This document shows, piece by piece, positions 52,207-62,458 of a DNA stretch of 64,000 bases. The stretch's first letter is position 1; each line of letters opens with the position of its first letter. Below the pieces are notes generated by a model. The model did not search any database and was not told the DNA's origin. It saw only the letters and a program-made list of their open reading frames with translations. The DNA comes from Candidatus Bilophila faecipullorum (GTDB taxonomy: Bacteria > Desulfobacterota > Desulfovibrionia > Desulfovibrionales > Desulfovibrionaceae). The position numbers and the translations under genes were made by a program. The DNA is taken from assembly GCA_944326695.1 (NCBI GenBank), contig CALVEZ010000012.1, positions 1 through 64,000 of the forward strand, read 5' to 3'.

Positions 52207-53058
52207 TCAAACGTCCTGCGGCTCTACCACCCAGACGTTGCCGTCCGCCGCCCAGACTTCCCGGGCCGTTTTCAACTCGCCCCGCCGGGCGAGATCGGAA
52301 AGCACCAGACTGAGCCGCCGCAGGTTGGTGTCCCAGTCCTCCGCCGCGATGCACAGCACCAGATTGCGGTTCTCGATGAAAACCTCGAACCCCTTGGCCG
52401 CGCTCACCCGGAAAAGGGAGACGCTCGCCATGTTCACGGGCAGGTGCGCGGCCTGAAAAGCCCGCGAGAGCTCGTCCATCTGAGGGAGCAGTTCCTCCCC
52501 GCCGGGCAGAATCTCCAGCGTGGGCAGGGAAAGGAAATTCCCCACGCTCACCGGGGCGATGGTCCGCCCCCTGTTGTCCGCGTAATGAAGCACGCCGTCC
52601 TTCAGCATCCAGAACGCCGGGATGCGCTCGCGGATGCGGATTTCAAACGCGTCGGGGAGCCGCCGCTTGACGGCCACCGCCGCCACCCACGGGTTGTCGC
52701 GCAAGCCGCGCTCCACATCCGCGATGTTGACGGTCAGGCTGTTGACGCCCACCTGAAGATTGGCGGCCTTGAGCACTTCCTCCCGGTTGAAATGCGTGGT
52801 CCCGCGGATTTCGATACGCCGGATGGCGAAAAAGTCGCTCGTGGTGGCCAGCCGGTGCAGGTGCAGTCCCCCGAGGGCCAGTCCCACCAGCAGGAGCGCG
52901 CCGAGGCCAAGGCCGAGCGTCCAGCTCAGCGCCGTCTTCACGTGGGCGAAAAAGCTTTTTCCGTTCGCCGCGCCCGAAGGGGAAGAGGGCCGTGACGAAA
53001 CGGTGTAGCTGTTGCGGGAAGGCCGCCTGTTGCGCTTGGACGAAGTCAGAATACCCAC
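52207..53058 (-). CDS. ftsQ: Cell-division protein FtsQ
   Basis: A 283-residue bitopic inner-membrane protein. A basic, serine-rich cytoplasmic N-terminus precedes one membrane helix (residues about 43-66). The POTRA domain follows (FFAIRRIEIRGTTHFNREEVLKAA, VAVKRRLPDAFEIRIRERIPAFW), then the FtsQ C-terminal domain. FtsQ bridges the cytoplasmic ring and the septal wall machinery (FtsB/FtsL). The start is a GTG at 53058, with GGAAG seven bases upstream. It overlaps the murB stop by 13 bases. Confidence 0.9.
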   Translation of the reverse strand: MGILTSSKRNRRPSRNSYTVSSRPSSPSGAANGKSFFAHVKTALSWTLGLGLGALLLVGLALGGLHLHRLATTSDFFAIRRIEIRGTTHFNREEVLKAANLQVGVNSLTVNIADVERGLRDNPWVAAVAVKRRLPDAFEIRIRERIPAFWMLKDGVLHYADNRGRTIAPVSVGNFLSLPTLEILPGGEELLPQMDELSRAFQAAHLPVNMASVSLFRVSAAKGFEVFIENRNLVLCIAAEDWDTNLRRLSLVLSDLARRGELKTAREVWAADGNVWVVEPQDV

Positions 53059-53939
53059 AGCTTCACTTCCGTCTGCAAAGAAATGCCGTAACGCCGCGCC
53101 ACGGCGTCCTGCGCCGAGCGGATAAGCTCAAGGGCGGCCGAAGCCGTGCCCGTGCCCTCGTTGACCAAAAAATTCGCATGACGCTCCGAAAAGCACATGC
53201 CGCCGAGCCGTTTGCCCCGGAACCCCGCTTCATCCAGAAGCTTCCCCGCGGAGGGCGCGCCATCGGGCGGGTTTTTGAACACACAGCCCGCGCTCCACGC
53301 CCGCACCGGCTGCACCGCGATCTTGCGTTCCACGTGCTCGCGGACGCGTTGCCGCACGCCTTCCGGCGAAGCGACGCGCAGCGCCAGCACCGCTCCGGTG
53401 AGGGCGAACCACGGTCCGCTTTCCTCTCCAAGGCCGAAGGAGCGGTAGGCGCAACGCACGTCCCCGCGCCGCAGGGTCCGATGCCCCCGATCCGGCGAAA
53501 AAACGTCCACGGAATGCAAAACAGAACCCATATCCATGCCGTGGGCCCCGGCATTGCCCGCAATGGCCCCGCCGACGTCGCCCGGCACCCCGGCCATGCC
53601 TTCGAGCCCGGAGAGCCCGCGCTTCATGCACCATGCCAGAAGGCGCGGCAGCTTCATCCCCGCGCTCACGCGCACGAGCCGCACATCCCCTTCCTCATCC
53701 ACAACCACGGGGGCCGCCTCGATGCCGCAGCGCACCACAAGCAGCGGGAGTTCACCATCCGCTGCGAGGACGTTGGTGCCGCCGCCGAGCAAGACGACGC
53801 GGCCTCCTGTCCGTTCCGCGATCCGCGGGAGCTCCTCCACCTCGGCCTCCGAACGGAAGACGGCCAGCGCCAGCGCCGGGCCGCCCAGATGAAGGGAGGT
53901 CAGGGACGCAAGGCGGGGGGAGGGGACGATCTGCACCAT
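53046..53939 (-). CDS. murB: UDP-N-acetylenolpyruvoylglucosamine reductase MurB
   Basis: A 297-residue FAD enzyme reducing UDP-GlcNAc-enolpyruvate to UDP-MurNAc. The FAD-binding part has LHLGGPA, VVLLGGGTNVLAAD and the GLSGLEGMAGVPGDVGGAIAGNAGAHG segment. The C-terminal domain has the active-site motif AGCVFKNPPDGAPSAGKLLDEAG and ends FSERHANFLVNEG. ATG 53939 follows AAGAGGAAATCCG. It begins a new transcription segment after the 714-base gap following murC. Confidence 0.95.
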   Translation of the reverse strand: MVQIVPSPRLASLTSLHLGGPALALAVFRSEAEVEELPRIAERTGGRVVLLGGGTNVLAADGELPLLVVRCGIEAAPVVVDEEGDVRLVRVSAGMKLPRLLAWCMKRGLSGLEGMAGVPGDVGGAIAGNAGAHGMDMGSVLHSVDVFSPDRGHRTLRRGDVRCAYRSFGLGEESGPWFALTGAVLALRVASPEGVRQRVREHVERKIAVQPVRAWSAGCVFKNPPDGAPSAGKLLDEAGFRGKRLGGMCFSERHANFLVNEGTGTASAALELIRSAQDAVARRYGISLQTEVKLWVF

Positions 53940-54653
53940 CGGATTTCCTCTTACAGGTCTTTATTCACAGGATAAGCGCCTGATTGAATATTATTTTTTT
54001 ACAGGTACCTACGTTACATTTCCCTTATAGGGGGGCCAAGCCTCGGACTTTGCTCTTTTTCCCGGTCGCACGAGATTTTTCGCGTGTCTTTCATCCTTTT
54101 TCTCGGCTGCGCACCCTTACCGCTCAGAGCGAAAAACACGCCTCATCCCCGACTCAAAGCCTCTCATCCACTTAGGAATATGAGACTTCTTTGAGAGATC
54201 GAAAGATTTCGCCTCCATCGCTCCCTCCGCTTTGCCCACCGGAAAGAAAATCGCCCGCCGGGAGAGGGGGCAACGTGCCTGACGCCCGTCCGGGGAGACT
54301 CTCATGAAGGGAGGCGCGCCCCTCAACATGCTAACGCCCCACGCTTGGGATTCCCACCGGGAAAACGTCCCGTGGGCTTCCCTTTTCCGCCCCTTCCTGC
54401 CTGCCCCGCACCCTGCGGCTTCAGGGTTGGCTACGCCCCTGCGGGCACGGCAGCCGTCGCGCACCGGCGCACTGGCTCCTCTTCCGACGCCCGGATGCCG
54501 CCGCGCAAAGGCAAAGACATCCGCGATCCGTACTGTCCAGATGGTGTCGTCGTAAGCTTTTCAAGATATTGACTTCATTACAGGAACAGCATGGACGCCG
54601 TTTGCGATTCTAGTCATACTGTCAATATCTTGCCTGCCTTTTGACGCCACTGC
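53940..54653. other. 714-base gap in the dcw cluster between murC and murB
   Basis: No recognisable gene. A short minus-strand open frame (54117-54464) has no family I know. The right end, next to murC, carries the 12-bp inverted repeat described separately. The left end (53960-54020) is AT-rich and probably holds a promoter for murB-ftsQ-ftsA-ftsZ, with TAATAT as a possible -10 on the minus strand. Confidence 0.6.
54562..54632. repeat. 12-bp perfect inverted repeat downstream of murC
   Basis: CAAGATATTGAC (54562-54573) is matched exactly by GTCAATATCTTG (54621-54632), with 47 bases between. It begins 22 bases after the murC stop. Both arms are AT-rich against GC-rich surroundings. It could be the ends of a small element, or an RNA hairpin. 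Confidence 0.65.
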
Positions 54654-56018
54654 CTAGGACAGGGCGAGGAAGCGCGGCCCCACGGTGGTGACGCTGCCCG
54701 CCCCGATGGTCAGGAAGATGTCGCCCGGTTTCAAAATCCCCGGCAACGCCTGCACCATCTCGTCGAAATTCTGGAAATAGCTCACGTCGGCGTCCGAAAC
54801 CTGCCGGATGCCCTGCGCGAGGTTCTGCCCGTTCACGCCGGGGATGGGCTTTTCCGACGCGGGATAGATTTCGGTGAGCAGCAGCTTGTCCACCGTGCCG
54901 AGCACCTGACAAAACTCTCCGAAAAGCGCCTGCGTACGCGAAAAACGGTGCGGCTGGAAGGCCACCACCACCCGGCGATCCGGGTAGGCGGTGCGGGCCG
55001 TGGCGAGCGTAGCCGCGATTTCAACCGGATGGTGGCCGTAGTCGTCGACGATAAGAATGCCGTTCTTCTCGCCCTTGTACTCGAAACGCCGCCCCACCCC
55101 GCCGAAGCGGGCCAGCCCCTCAATGCAGAAGCGCGGCTCGATGCCCGCATCCAGCGATACGCCGATGGCGGCCAGCGCGTTCAGGATGTTGTGGCGTCCC
55201 GGCTGGCGAAGCGTCACTTCCCCGAGTTCCTTCCCCTTGATGAAGACCTTGAAGCGGTTGACGACACCGCAGTCCAGCACTTCGGCGCGGATATGGTTGC
55301 CCTCCCCGAAGCCGTAGGTCACGACCGGACGCTTCACGCGGGGGAGCAGCCGCTGCACGCCCGGATCATCGCCGCAGACCACGTTGAGGCCGTAAAAGGG
55401 AATCTGGTTCATGAAGCTGACGAAGGCTTCGTCAATGGCCTGCTGATCTCCGTAATGGTCCAGATGATCCCGGTCCACGTTGGTGACGACGTTGATGATC
55501 GGCAGCAGGCAGAGGAAGGAGCCGTCGGACTCGTCCGCCTCCGCGATGAGATACTCGCCCTGCCCGAGCCGGGCGTTTGCGCCGTAGGCATTGATCCGCC
55601 CCCCGATGATCACGGTGGGATCGAGCTTGGCGGCGTCGAAGATGGCGGCGGTCAGGGAAGTGGTGGAAGTCTTGCCGTGCGTCCCGGCAATGGCAATGCC
55701 GGTGCGCAGGCGCATGAGCTCGGCGAGCATCTCGGCGCGGGGGATGACCGGAATCCCCTTCCCGCGCGCGGCGACCACCTCGGGGTTGTCTTCGCCCACC
55801 GCGCTCGACTTGACGAGCACGTTGACGTCGCCCACGTTCTCGGCGGCATGGCCGATATGGATGTCCGCGCCGAGCCCGCGCAGCCGCCGCACGATGGAAC
55901 TGTCCGCCATATCCGAGCCGTGCACCTCATAGCCGAGGTTGAGGAGCACTTCGGCAATGCCGCTCATGCCCGATCCGCCGATGCCGATCATGTGTATCTT
56001 GGTGAATTTGGTCCGCAT
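54654..56018 (-). CDS. murC: UDP-N-acetylmuramate--L-alanine ligase MurC
   Basis: A 454-residue Mur ligase adding L-Ala to UDP-MurNAc. The N-terminal Rossmann part starts [18 protein letters not shown], the ATP loop is [11 protein letters not shown], and the central motifs are [10 protein letters not shown] and [13 protein letters not shown]. The C-terminal domain has [11 protein letters not shown] and [13 protein letters not shown]. The ATG at 56018 is preferred because AAGG lies eight bases upstream; the ATG at 56024 is almost directly on the ribosome-binding site. It is separated from murG by 157 bases of stem-loops. Confidence 0.96.
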   Translation of the reverse strand: MRTKFTKIHMIGIGGSGMSGIAEVLLNLGYEVHGSDMADSSIVRRLRGLGADIHIGHAAENVGDVNVLVKSSAVGEDNPEVVAARGKGIPVIPRAEMLAELMRLRTGIAIAGTHGKTSTTSLTAAIFDAAKLDPTVIIGGRINAYGANARLGQGEYLIAEADESDGSFLCLLPIINVVTNVDRDHLDHYGDQQAIDEAFVSFMNQIPFYGLNVVCGDDPGVQRLLPRVKRPVVTYGFGEGNHIRAEVLDCGVVNRFKVFIKGKELGEVTLRQPGRHNILNALAAIGVSLDAGIEPRFCIEGLARFGGVGRRFEYKGEKNGILIVDDYGHHPVEIAATLATARTAYPDRRVVVAFQPHRFSRTQALFGEFCQVLGTVDKLLLTEIYPASEKPIPGVNGQNLAQGIRQVSDADVSYFQNFDEMVQALPGILKPGDIFLTIGAGSVTTVGPRFLALS

Positions 56019-56081
56019 TGTCATTTCCTTTTCCCGTCCAGAGCAGATGAACGTTGACTTTTTACAAAAGCCAAAGTCGGC

Positions 56082-56175
56082 ATTCTGCCCAAAAAGACGT
56101 TTTTGGCAGAATCCATGCCACGTTGTGGCGGGCCACACCTGCGTGTGGCCAGAGCAGTTTCAAAGTGAAACGGCT
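56082..56175. repeat. Three consecutive stem-loops between murG and murC
   Basis: First, ATTCTGCC(C)AAAAA with TTTTTGGCAGAAT (56082-56112, one bulged C). Second, GGCCACAC-CTGC-GTGTGGCC (56131-56150). Third, AGAGC(A)GTTTCA-AAG-TGAAAC(G)GCTCT (56151-56175), which directly follows the murG stop on the minus strand. Such a series resembles a repetitive extragenic palindrome or an mRNA-processing region. Confidence 0.6.
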
Positions 56176-57249
56176 CTAACGATCGCACAGGGCAAGCACA
56201 CCGTCCGCCACGCGGGAAGCGGCGTCCGGTCGCGCGCAGGCACGCGCGGCCTGTGACATGGCGCGCAGCGTATCGGCATCATGCAAGAGGTTGATGAGCA
56301 TCCCGCCGGCGTCGAGATGGGCCAAATCCTTTTCCGCCAGCAGCATGGCCGCGCCCCGATCCGCCATGACCCGCGCGTTGTAGGTCTGGTGATCATGTGT
56401 GGCATAGGGAAAGGGGATAAGGACGGCGGCTTTTCCGGCTACGGCCAGTTCCGCCACGGAGGTGGCCCCGGCCCGGCACAGCACCAGATCGGCCCAGCGG
56501 TAGGCACCGGCCACGTCCTCAATAAAGGGCGTCACCCCGGAAGCGTCGATGCCGTGCGCGCGGTATCCCGCCAGCACCCGTTCGAGATCATGGGAACCCG
56601 TCTGGTGCCGGATTTCGACGCCCGCCTTCATCAAACGTTCAAGGCTCGCCAAGATGACGGAATTGATGGCCTTCGCGCCCTGGCTGCCGCCCATGACCAG
56701 AAGGCGGCGGCTGTCCCGAGAGTCCGCGGGACGATGTCCCGCTTCCACGATGGCCTCGCGCACGGGGTTGCCCGTGAGTACGGCCTTGCGGGAGTCAAAG
56801 GCTCCCGTCACGTCCGGCAGGGAAAGGAAAACCCGCTTCGCCAGCCGCGCCAGCAGGCGGTTGGTGACGCCCGGCATGGCGTTCTGCTCGTGAACCGCAA
56901 TGGGGACGCCCGCCCAGCGCGCCGCAACCAACGAAGGGAAGGAGGCGTAGGCCCCGAAACCGACCACGGCGTCGGGCCGGAAAGCCTTCACAATGCCCCG
57001 GGCCATGAAGACAGCCCGGCACAAACCGCACGCCGCGCCCATCGAGCGCAACCCGCGTCCGAGCACGCCGCGCACGGGCAGCCCCCGGAAGTCGACCCCG
57101 GCCTGCCGCGCCAGCTTCGCCTCGGACCCGTACTCGGAACCGACAAACAAGAGTTCCGCGCCTTCGCGCCGCAACTGCTCGGCCACGGCCAGCGCGGGAA
57201 AAATATGGCCGCCCGTGCCGCCCGTAGTAAGAATGATCCGCTTGCCCAT
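56176..57249 (-). CDS. murG: Lipid II synthase MurG
   Basis: A 357-residue peripheral membrane glycosyltransferase (GT28) that adds GlcNAc to lipid I. It begins RIILTTGGTGGHIFPALAVA, the diphosphate-binding glycine loop. VGFGAYASFPSLVAA, HEQNAMPGVTNRLLA and VMGGSQGAKAIN are standard MurG motifs. The donor half has VLCRAGATSVAELAVAGKA and PYATHDHQTYNA. ATG 57249 follows GATACGGAGATGG. The TAG stop is directly followed by a hairpin. Confidence 0.97.
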   Translation of the reverse strand: MGKRIILTTGGTGGHIFPALAVAEQLRREGAELLFVGSEYGSEAKLARQAGVDFRGLPVRGVLGRGLRSMGAACGLCRAVFMARGIVKAFRPDAVVGFGAYASFPSLVAARWAGVPIAVHEQNAMPGVTNRLLARLAKRVFLSLPDVTGAFDSRKAVLTGNPVREAIVEAGHRPADSRDSRRLLVMGGSQGAKAINSVILASLERLMKAGVEIRHQTGSHDLERVLAGYRAHGIDASGVTPFIEDVAGAYRWADLVLCRAGATSVAELAVAGKAAVLIPFPYATHDHQTYNARVMADRGAAMLLAEKDLAHLDAGGMLINLLHDADTLRAMSQAARACARPDAASRVADGVLALCDR

Positions 57250-57261
57250 CTCCGTATCCTG

Positions 57262-58410
57262 TCACCGCGCCGTGCGGGAAAAATGAAGCAGCAGGCCCAC
57301 ACACAACATGCTTGCCAGCAGATTGCTGCCGCCGTAGCTCAAAAAAGGCATGGCCACGCCCTTGGGAGGCGCCATGCCCATGACCACGGCCAGATTGAAC
57401 GTCGCGCCGAGAGCCAGCACGAGCGTGACGCCGAAAGCCGAAAAACGATCCCGCAGATCGGACTGTCCCATGATGATCCGGTAGCAGCGCACGAAAAGCA
57501 TCCCGAAAAGCACCATGATCAACGTCATCCCGAAAAAGCCCAGCTCCTCGCCCACCACCGCCATGATGAAGTCGTTATGCGCTTCCGGCAGATAGAACAT
57601 CTTCTGGCTGCTGCCGCCCATGCCCACGCCGAAAAAGCCCCCCGACCCCAGGGCGTACAGCGACTGGACGAGCTGATACCCCGCGTTCTGGGCATCCGCG
57701 AAGGGATCGAGGAAGGCGGCCAGACGCTTGGCCCGATAGGGCTCCATGATGATCAGCGCCAGCCCGCCCGCCAGCCCCATGGCGATGGACATGAAGAGGT
57801 AGATGAAGCGGGTCCCCCCCACAAGGCACATGAAAAACAGGATCATCGCCAGCACTACCGCGCCGCCGAAATCCGGCTGGGCCAGCAAAAGGCAGCAAAA
57901 CAGCCCCGTCATGGCGAAGGGCGGGATGACGCCCTTGCTGAAGGTCTTCACCAGCTCCTGCTTGGTGCTCATGAAATAGGCCAGATACATGGCCAGCGCG
58001 ATCTTGGCGAATTCCAGAGGCTGAATGGAAAAGAGCTTGAGCGAAATCCAGCGCCGCGCCCCGTTCGCCTCCGTCCCCAGCGGGCTCAGAGTCACAAAAA
58101 GCAGCATGAGCACGCCGAGCAAAAAAGGATATTGCAGCTTGTACAGAAGCTGGCGGGGCATGGCCGCCGCCACCCACATGACCACGCCGCCGAAAGCCGC
58201 ATAAATGAGCTGACGCTTGAAAAAGAAATACTTGTCGCCGTACATGCGCTCGGCCACCACCCCGCTCGCGGACAAAACCATAAGCAGGCCGATGCACAGC
58301 AGCATCAGAAACAGGGCGAGGAGCCCCTTGTCGTAATGGCCGGTGGGCTGATCCTCGGTCCTTCCCCGCAGGAGGGAAGCCGAAGAAGGACGGCGGCGAG
58401 CCATGATCAT
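57262..58410 (-). CDS. ftsW: Septal peptidoglycan glycosyltransferase FtsW (SEDS family)
   Basis: A 382-residue SEDS-family membrane protein with about ten helices that polymerises lipid II at the septum with FtsI. Hallmarks: KRQLIYAAFGGVVMW, NGARRWISLKLFSIQPLEFAKIA, AQPDFGGAVVLAMI, YQLVQSLYALGSGGFFGVGMG and the GMAPPKGVAMPFLSYGGSNLL end. The position between murD and murG identifies FtsW rather than RodA. ATG 58410 overlaps the murD stop (ATGA). A second in-frame ATG lies six bases further on. Confidence 0.96.
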   Translation of the reverse strand: MIMARRRPSSASLLRGRTEDQPTGHYDKGLLALFLMLLCIGLLMVLSASGVVAERMYGDKYFFFKRQLIYAAFGGVVMWVAAAMPRQLLYKLQYPFLLGVLMLLFVTLSPLGTEANGARRWISLKLFSIQPLEFAKIALAMYLAYFMSTKQELVKTFSKGVIPPFAMTGLFCCLLLAQPDFGGAVVLAMILFFMCLVGGTRFIYLFMSIAMGLAGGLALIIMEPYRAKRLAAFLDPFADAQNAGYQLVQSLYALGSGGFFGVGMGGSSQKMFYLPEAHNDFIMAVVGEELGFFGMTLIMVLFGMLFVRCYRIIMGQSDLRDRFSAFGVTLVLALGATFNLAVVMGMAPPKGVAMPFLSYGGSNLLASMLCVGLLLHFSRTAR

Positions 58411-59741
58411 GCGAGCGTCTCCCGGACGATGCGTTTAAAGTCCTCTCCGCGCCTCAGATAGTTGGGGTACTGGTCGTAGCTCGAACAGGCCGGAGCGAGA
58501 AGCACCACGTCGCCCTCGCGGGCCAGCGCGGGCCGCCCGTCCAGCCCGGCCACGCGGCGCAGGGCCTTTTCGAGCGTCTGATCCCACGTCACGGGCACGG
58601 TGTCCCTCCATGCGGGCTCGAAACGTTCCCGGCTGGCCCCGAAGAGAGCCACGCAGCGGGCGTGCTTTTTGAGCAGCGGGCACAGGCCGGGCAGATTCCC
58701 GCCCTTGAACTTGCCCCCGGCCAACAGGATGACGGGACGTTCAAAGGAGGCCAGGGCCACGCGCAAGGCTTCCACCGTGGTGCATTTGGAATCGTTGACG
58801 TAGAGCACGCCCCCGATCTCCGCGACCTTTTCCAGCCGGTGCTCAAGCGGCGTGAACGCGGCCACGGCCCGCGCCGCCGCCTCTTCGCTCACGCCGAACT
58901 CGCGACAGGCCAGCCATGCGGCCTCGGCGTTGGCCCGGTTGTGCGGCCCCATGAGCTGCATATCGGGGAAACGCTCCGTGACGGCGTAGTGCTCGATACG
59001 GGCCGCCAGCCCGTAACGGTGGGCCAGATCATCCATCCCTTCCTGCAGGATGGCCACGTCCTCCGCCGTCTGATTGGCAAAAAGCCGCATCTTGGCGCTG
59101 ACGTATTCCTCCATATCCTTGTGGAAATCGAGATGGTTCTCACTGATGTTGAGCAGAATCGCCACTCGCGGGCGCAGGAGGGAACAGGTCTGCAACTGGA
59201 AGCTGGACAGTTCGAGGACCACTACGTCCGCCCTTTCGCCGGACAGGACATATTCGGACAGCGGCGTACCGATGTTGCCGCCCGTGAACACCCGCAGCCC
59301 CTGCTCGCGCAGCATGGCCGAACAGAGGCTCGTGGTGGTGGTCTTGCCGCTCGTGCCGGTCACGCCGATCACGGGTTCGCCCGAAAGCTGCCGCCACGCC
59401 AGTTCGGTTTCGGCCATGATGTCCGGGGCGTCTTCGGCGGGCAGAAATTTCCTGATCACCGCGGCGGCCACGCCGGGGCTCGGCACAACCAGCCGCGCGC
59501 CCGCGAAGTGTTCCGGCGCGTGCTCGCCGCAGACGATCTCCACGCCTTCCCCGGCGGCCCATGCTGCGAAATCGGCGGGAATCCGTTCGCGCGAGCGGTC
59601 GAGCAGGCGCACCCGCGCGCCCATGCGGTGCAACAGCCGGGCCGCGGCCACGCCGGATACTCCGGCCCCCACAACAACCGCGAGGTCGCCCGGTTTCACC
59701 GCCGGGTCAGGCTTCGTAAACGTTTCGCTTGCAGCTTGCAT
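58407..59741 (-). CDS. murD: UDP-N-acetylmuramoylalanine--D-glutamate ligase MurD
   Basis: A 444-residue Mur ligase adding D-Glu. It begins with a Rossmann-type VVGAGVSGVAAARLLH, has the ATP loop GVTGTSGKTTTTSL, LELSSFQLQT, LNISENHLDFHKDMEEY and FTPLEHRLEKV with VNDSKCTTVEAL. ATG 59741 opens MQAASETF. A 229-base gap with no recognisable gene separates it from mraY. Its stop overlaps ftsW. Confidence 0.96.
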   Translation of the reverse strand: MQAASETFTKPDPAVKPGDLAVVVGAGVSGVAAARLLHRMGARVRLLDRSRERIPADFAAWAAGEGVEIVCGEHAPEHFAGARLVVPSPGVAAAVIRKFLPAEDAPDIMAETELAWRQLSGEPVIGVTGTSGKTTTTSLCSAMLREQGLRVFTGGNIGTPLSEYVLSGERADVVVLELSSFQLQTCSLLRPRVAILLNISENHLDFHKDMEEYVSAKMRLFANQTAEDVAILQEGMDDLAHRYGLAARIEHYAVTERFPDMQLMGPHNRANAEAAWLACREFGVSEEAAARAVAAFTPLEHRLEKVAEIGGVLYVNDSKCTTVEALRVALASFERPVILLAGGKFKGGNLPGLCPLLKKHARCVALFGASRERFEPAWRDTVPVTWDQTLEKALRRVAGLDGRPALAREGDVVLLAPACSSYDQYPNYLRRGEDFKRIVRETLA

Positions 59742-59970
59742 GATGACTCCGTGTACCTATGCCCCCGGCGGGCTGGAGGGAATGCTCCCCCCGGACTCCC
59801 TCGGCGCGGAGGCGGGCACGGCTGCGCCGCGTCCGCCCCCATCTGGAGTACGCCGGTACATATCGTTGTAACGTGCTTGGTTCTCTTTGTTTTTGGGGCG
59901 GAACATTTTTCCGCCACCGTCAATAATCTCGAAGAAACGGCTTGGAAAAAGTCCTTTCCCTAGCCCTGTC

Positions 59971-61047
59971 TTATCTCAGCTTCAGCGCCGAAAGCGCGAT
60001 AAGGCCGAGCATGATCGAAATGATCCAGAAACGGATGATGATTTTCGATTCCGGGATGCCCTTCATCTCGTAATGGTGATGCAGGGGCGCCATGCGGAAA
60101 ATGCGTTTCCCCCCGGACGCCTTGAAATAGCTGACCTGAAGGATGACGGAGAGGGTTTCGGCCACGAACAGCCCGCCCACGATAAGCAGCAGGAGTTCCT
60201 GCTTGCACAGCACGGCGAGAAACGCCAGCACGCCGCCAAGCCCGAGAGACCCCACGTCGCCCATGAACATTTGCGCGGGATAGGCGTTGAACCAGAGAAA
60301 GCCGAGCCCCGCCCCGGCCAGTGCGCCGCAGAAGACGGCGACCTCGCCCACGCCCGAGATGTATTCCAGTTGCAGGTAAGGGGCGAAACGCGCGTGCCCG
60401 GTGATATAGATGTAGACCGAAAAGACCAGCGCGGCGATGACCATCGGCCCGATGGCCAGCCCGTCAAGGCCGTCCGTAAGGTTCACGGCGTTGGACGTCC
60501 CCACCATGACCAGCATGGCGAAAGGAATATACCAGTAGCCGAGATCGGGATTCAGGGTCTTGAAGAAGGGAAAGGTGAGGCGCGTGGAGTAGGCGGGCTC
60601 GGAAACCAGCAGGAGCATGGCTATCCCGGCCACGATGAGCTGCCCCGCGAACTTGGCGCGCGGGCTGAGCCCCTTATTCTGGTGGTGAGAAACCTTCAGG
60701 AAGTCGTCGAGAAAGCCCACGCCCGAAAAGCCCACAAAGACCAGCATGGTGAGCCAAAGGTAGGTGTTGGTCAAATCCGACCACAAAAGCACGCTGACCG
60801 CCACGGAAAAGACGATGAGAAGCCCTCCCATCGTCGGCGTCCCGGCCTTGCACTGATGCGCTTTGACTTCCTTGAGGATTTCCTGACGGCACTTGATGCG
60901 CTGGAGCCAGCGGATGAAATAGGGCCCTACGAGGATGCTCACGGCAAGAGCCGTCACCAGCGCCCACGCGGAACGGAAAGTGATGTATTTGAAAACGTTG
61001 AAGACGGAGTAGTCAACGCTCAGGGGATAGAGCAGGTTATACAGCAT
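59971..61047 (-). CDS. mraY: Phospho-N-acetylmuramoyl-pentapeptide transferase MraY
   Basis: A 358-residue integral membrane enzyme with about ten helices that makes lipid I on undecaprenyl phosphate. Active-site motifs: [47 protein letters not shown] and [12 protein letters not shown]. The ATG at 61047 is chosen because CGGAG is six bases upstream; the ATG at 61053 abuts that site. It overlaps the murF stop by 11 bases, so translation is coupled. Confidence 0.96.
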   Translation of the reverse strand: MLYNLLYPLSVDYSVFNVFKYITFRSAWALVTALAVSILVGPYFIRWLQRIKCRQEILKEVKAHQCKAGTPTMGGLLIVFSVAVSVLLWSDLTNTYLWLTMLVFVGFSGVGFLDDFLKVSHHQNKGLSPRAKFAGQLIVAGIAMLLLVSEPAYSTRLTFPFFKTLNPDLGYWYIPFAMLVMVGTSNAVNLTDGLDGLAIGPMVIAALVFSVYIYITGHARFAPYLQLEYISGVGEVAVFCGALAGAGLGFLWFNAYPAQMFMGDVGSLGLGGVLAFLAVLCKQELLLLIVGGLFVAETLSVILQVSYFKASGGKRIFRMAPLHHHYEMKGIPESKIIIRFWIISIMLGLIALSALKLR

Positions 61048-62458
61048 GGGCATCTCCGGTCTGCGCGGCGACAAAGGCTTCGACCAGCTTTTCGAGTTTG
61101 TTCGCGCGCGAGCCCTTGAAAAGAATCACGCCGCCCTCCTCCGCCGTGCAGGAAGCAAAGCCGTGCAGGAAATCCTCGGCGGAGGCCACAGGGGAAAACA
61201 GGCCTGCGTAGCGTTCGGCTTCAAGCCCCTGTGCAACGTCGTCCCCGTGGCCGCCCTTCCAGAAGACGGCGCGGGGTCTGGCCGCAGCCACCCGGCGTCC
61301 GAGAGCGCGGTGCTCGTCTGCGGCCAGCGCGCCAAGCTCGCCCATCTCACCGAGCACGCAGACGAAGGGCCTGTCCGGGCGGTCCCCGGCCATTTCCGCC
61401 GCCGCTTCGAGCATCCGGGCAAAGGACAGGGGATTGGCGTTATAGCTGTCGTCGATGACCAGCCACCTGCCCACCTGCGAACAGGCAAAACGCTGCTTCG
61501 GCAAAAGCGCGCCAGCGAATCCGGCGGCGATCTCGTCCGGCGTCAAACCGAGGCGATGGGCCACGGCAGCCACGGCAATGACGTTCTCCGCGCCGAAAGC
61601 TCCCCGGAAAGGCGCTTCCACATCAAGGGAAACGCCGTCCAGCCACAGCCGGAACAGGCCCTTATCCTCTCCCGCCGGGGTGACGTAGGAAGCGCGGTAA
61701 TCGACCTGCCGCCCTGCGGCGGAAAAAAAGACCAGCTCAGGATGCACGGCGCGGGCCTCGCGCACGAGTTCGGGGTAGTCCGCGCTGACCACGGCCATGC
61801 CGCCCGGCGCGAGGTATGACAGCAGCCGGGCCTTATAGTAGGCGGTGCCGCGATCACCCAGCCCGGCGGCGTGGCCGGGGCCAACATTCAGGATGAGGGC
61901 AACATCCGGCTCAAGGATCGCGCCCAGCTCGTCCATGTCCCCGGCGTGGCTGATGCCCGCCTCCATGACCCAGAAAGCCTCTTCACCCGTGGCCGCCAGC
62001 ATGGACAGGGGCAGGCCGATCTGATTGTTCAGGTTGAGGCGCGTGCGGGCCGTCGCTCCCCGGCGGCCAAGCACCTGACCGAGAAGTTCCTTGACGGTGG
62101 TCTTGCCCGCCGTCCCGGTCAGTCCAATCACGCGGGTCTCCGGCCCCAGACGCCCGCGCCAGAAGCGCGCGAGCCGCCCGAGCGCCTTGACCGTATCCTC
62201 CACGAGGACCACGGGGACCGGCAGCGTGCCGTCAAAGGGATTGCGGGAAGCGAGCAGCGCGGCGGCCCCGGCTTCGGCGGCCTTGCCCGCGAAATCGTGG
62301 CCGTCGAAGGTCTCACCCGGGATGCACACGAAAAGAGAACCGGGCGTCACGTCGCGGCTATCCGTGCTCACGCCCTCCACGGGCCGGGTCGGCATGGCGG
62401 AACCGGGGATCACCGTGCCGCCGACGGCACCTGCAATATCATCGAAACTCAGGCGCAT
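61037..62458 (-). CDS. murF: UDP-MurNAc-tripeptide--D-alanyl-D-alanine ligase MurF
   Basis: A 473-residue Mur ligase that adds D-Ala-D-Ala. The N-terminal substrate domain has [20 protein letters not shown], the ATP loop is [15 protein letters not shown], with [32 protein letters not shown] and [17 protein letters not shown]-terminal [14 protein letters not shown] is the MurF tail. It overlaps murE by ten bases and mraY by eleven, as in a compact dcw operon. Confidence 0.96.
   Translation of the reverse strand: MRLSFDDIAGAVGGTVIPGSAMPTRPVEGVSTDSRDVTPGSLFVCIPGETFDGHDFAGKAAEAGAAALLASRNPFDGTLPVPVVLVEDTVKALGRLARFWRGRLGPETRVIGLTGTAGKTTVKELLGQVLGRRGATARTRLNLNNQIGLPLSMLAATGEEAFWVMEAGISHAGDMDELGAILEPDVALILNVGPGHAAGLGDRGTAYYKARLLSYLAPGGMAVVSADYPELVREARAVHPELVFFSAAGRQVDYRASYVTPAGEDKGLFRLWLDGVSLDVEAPFRGAFGAENVIAVAAVAHRLGLTPDEIAAGFAGALLPKQRFACSQVGRWLVIDDSYNANPLSFARMLEAAAEMAGDRPDRPFVCVLGEMGELGALAADEHRALGRRVAAARPRAVFWKGGHGDDVAQGLEAERYAGLFSPVASAEDFLHGFASCTAEEGGVILFKGSRANKLEKLVEAFVAAQTGDAHAV

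Noticed and set aside
54117..54464. 115-residue minus-strand frame in the murC-murB gap
   Set aside because: No recognised family, no ribosome-binding site, and composition like non-coding GC-rich frames; left unannotated as a gene.
56281..58461. A 726-residue plus-strand frame opposite murG and ftsW
   Set aside because: Antisense to two secure dcw genes; no ribosome-binding site or family features.
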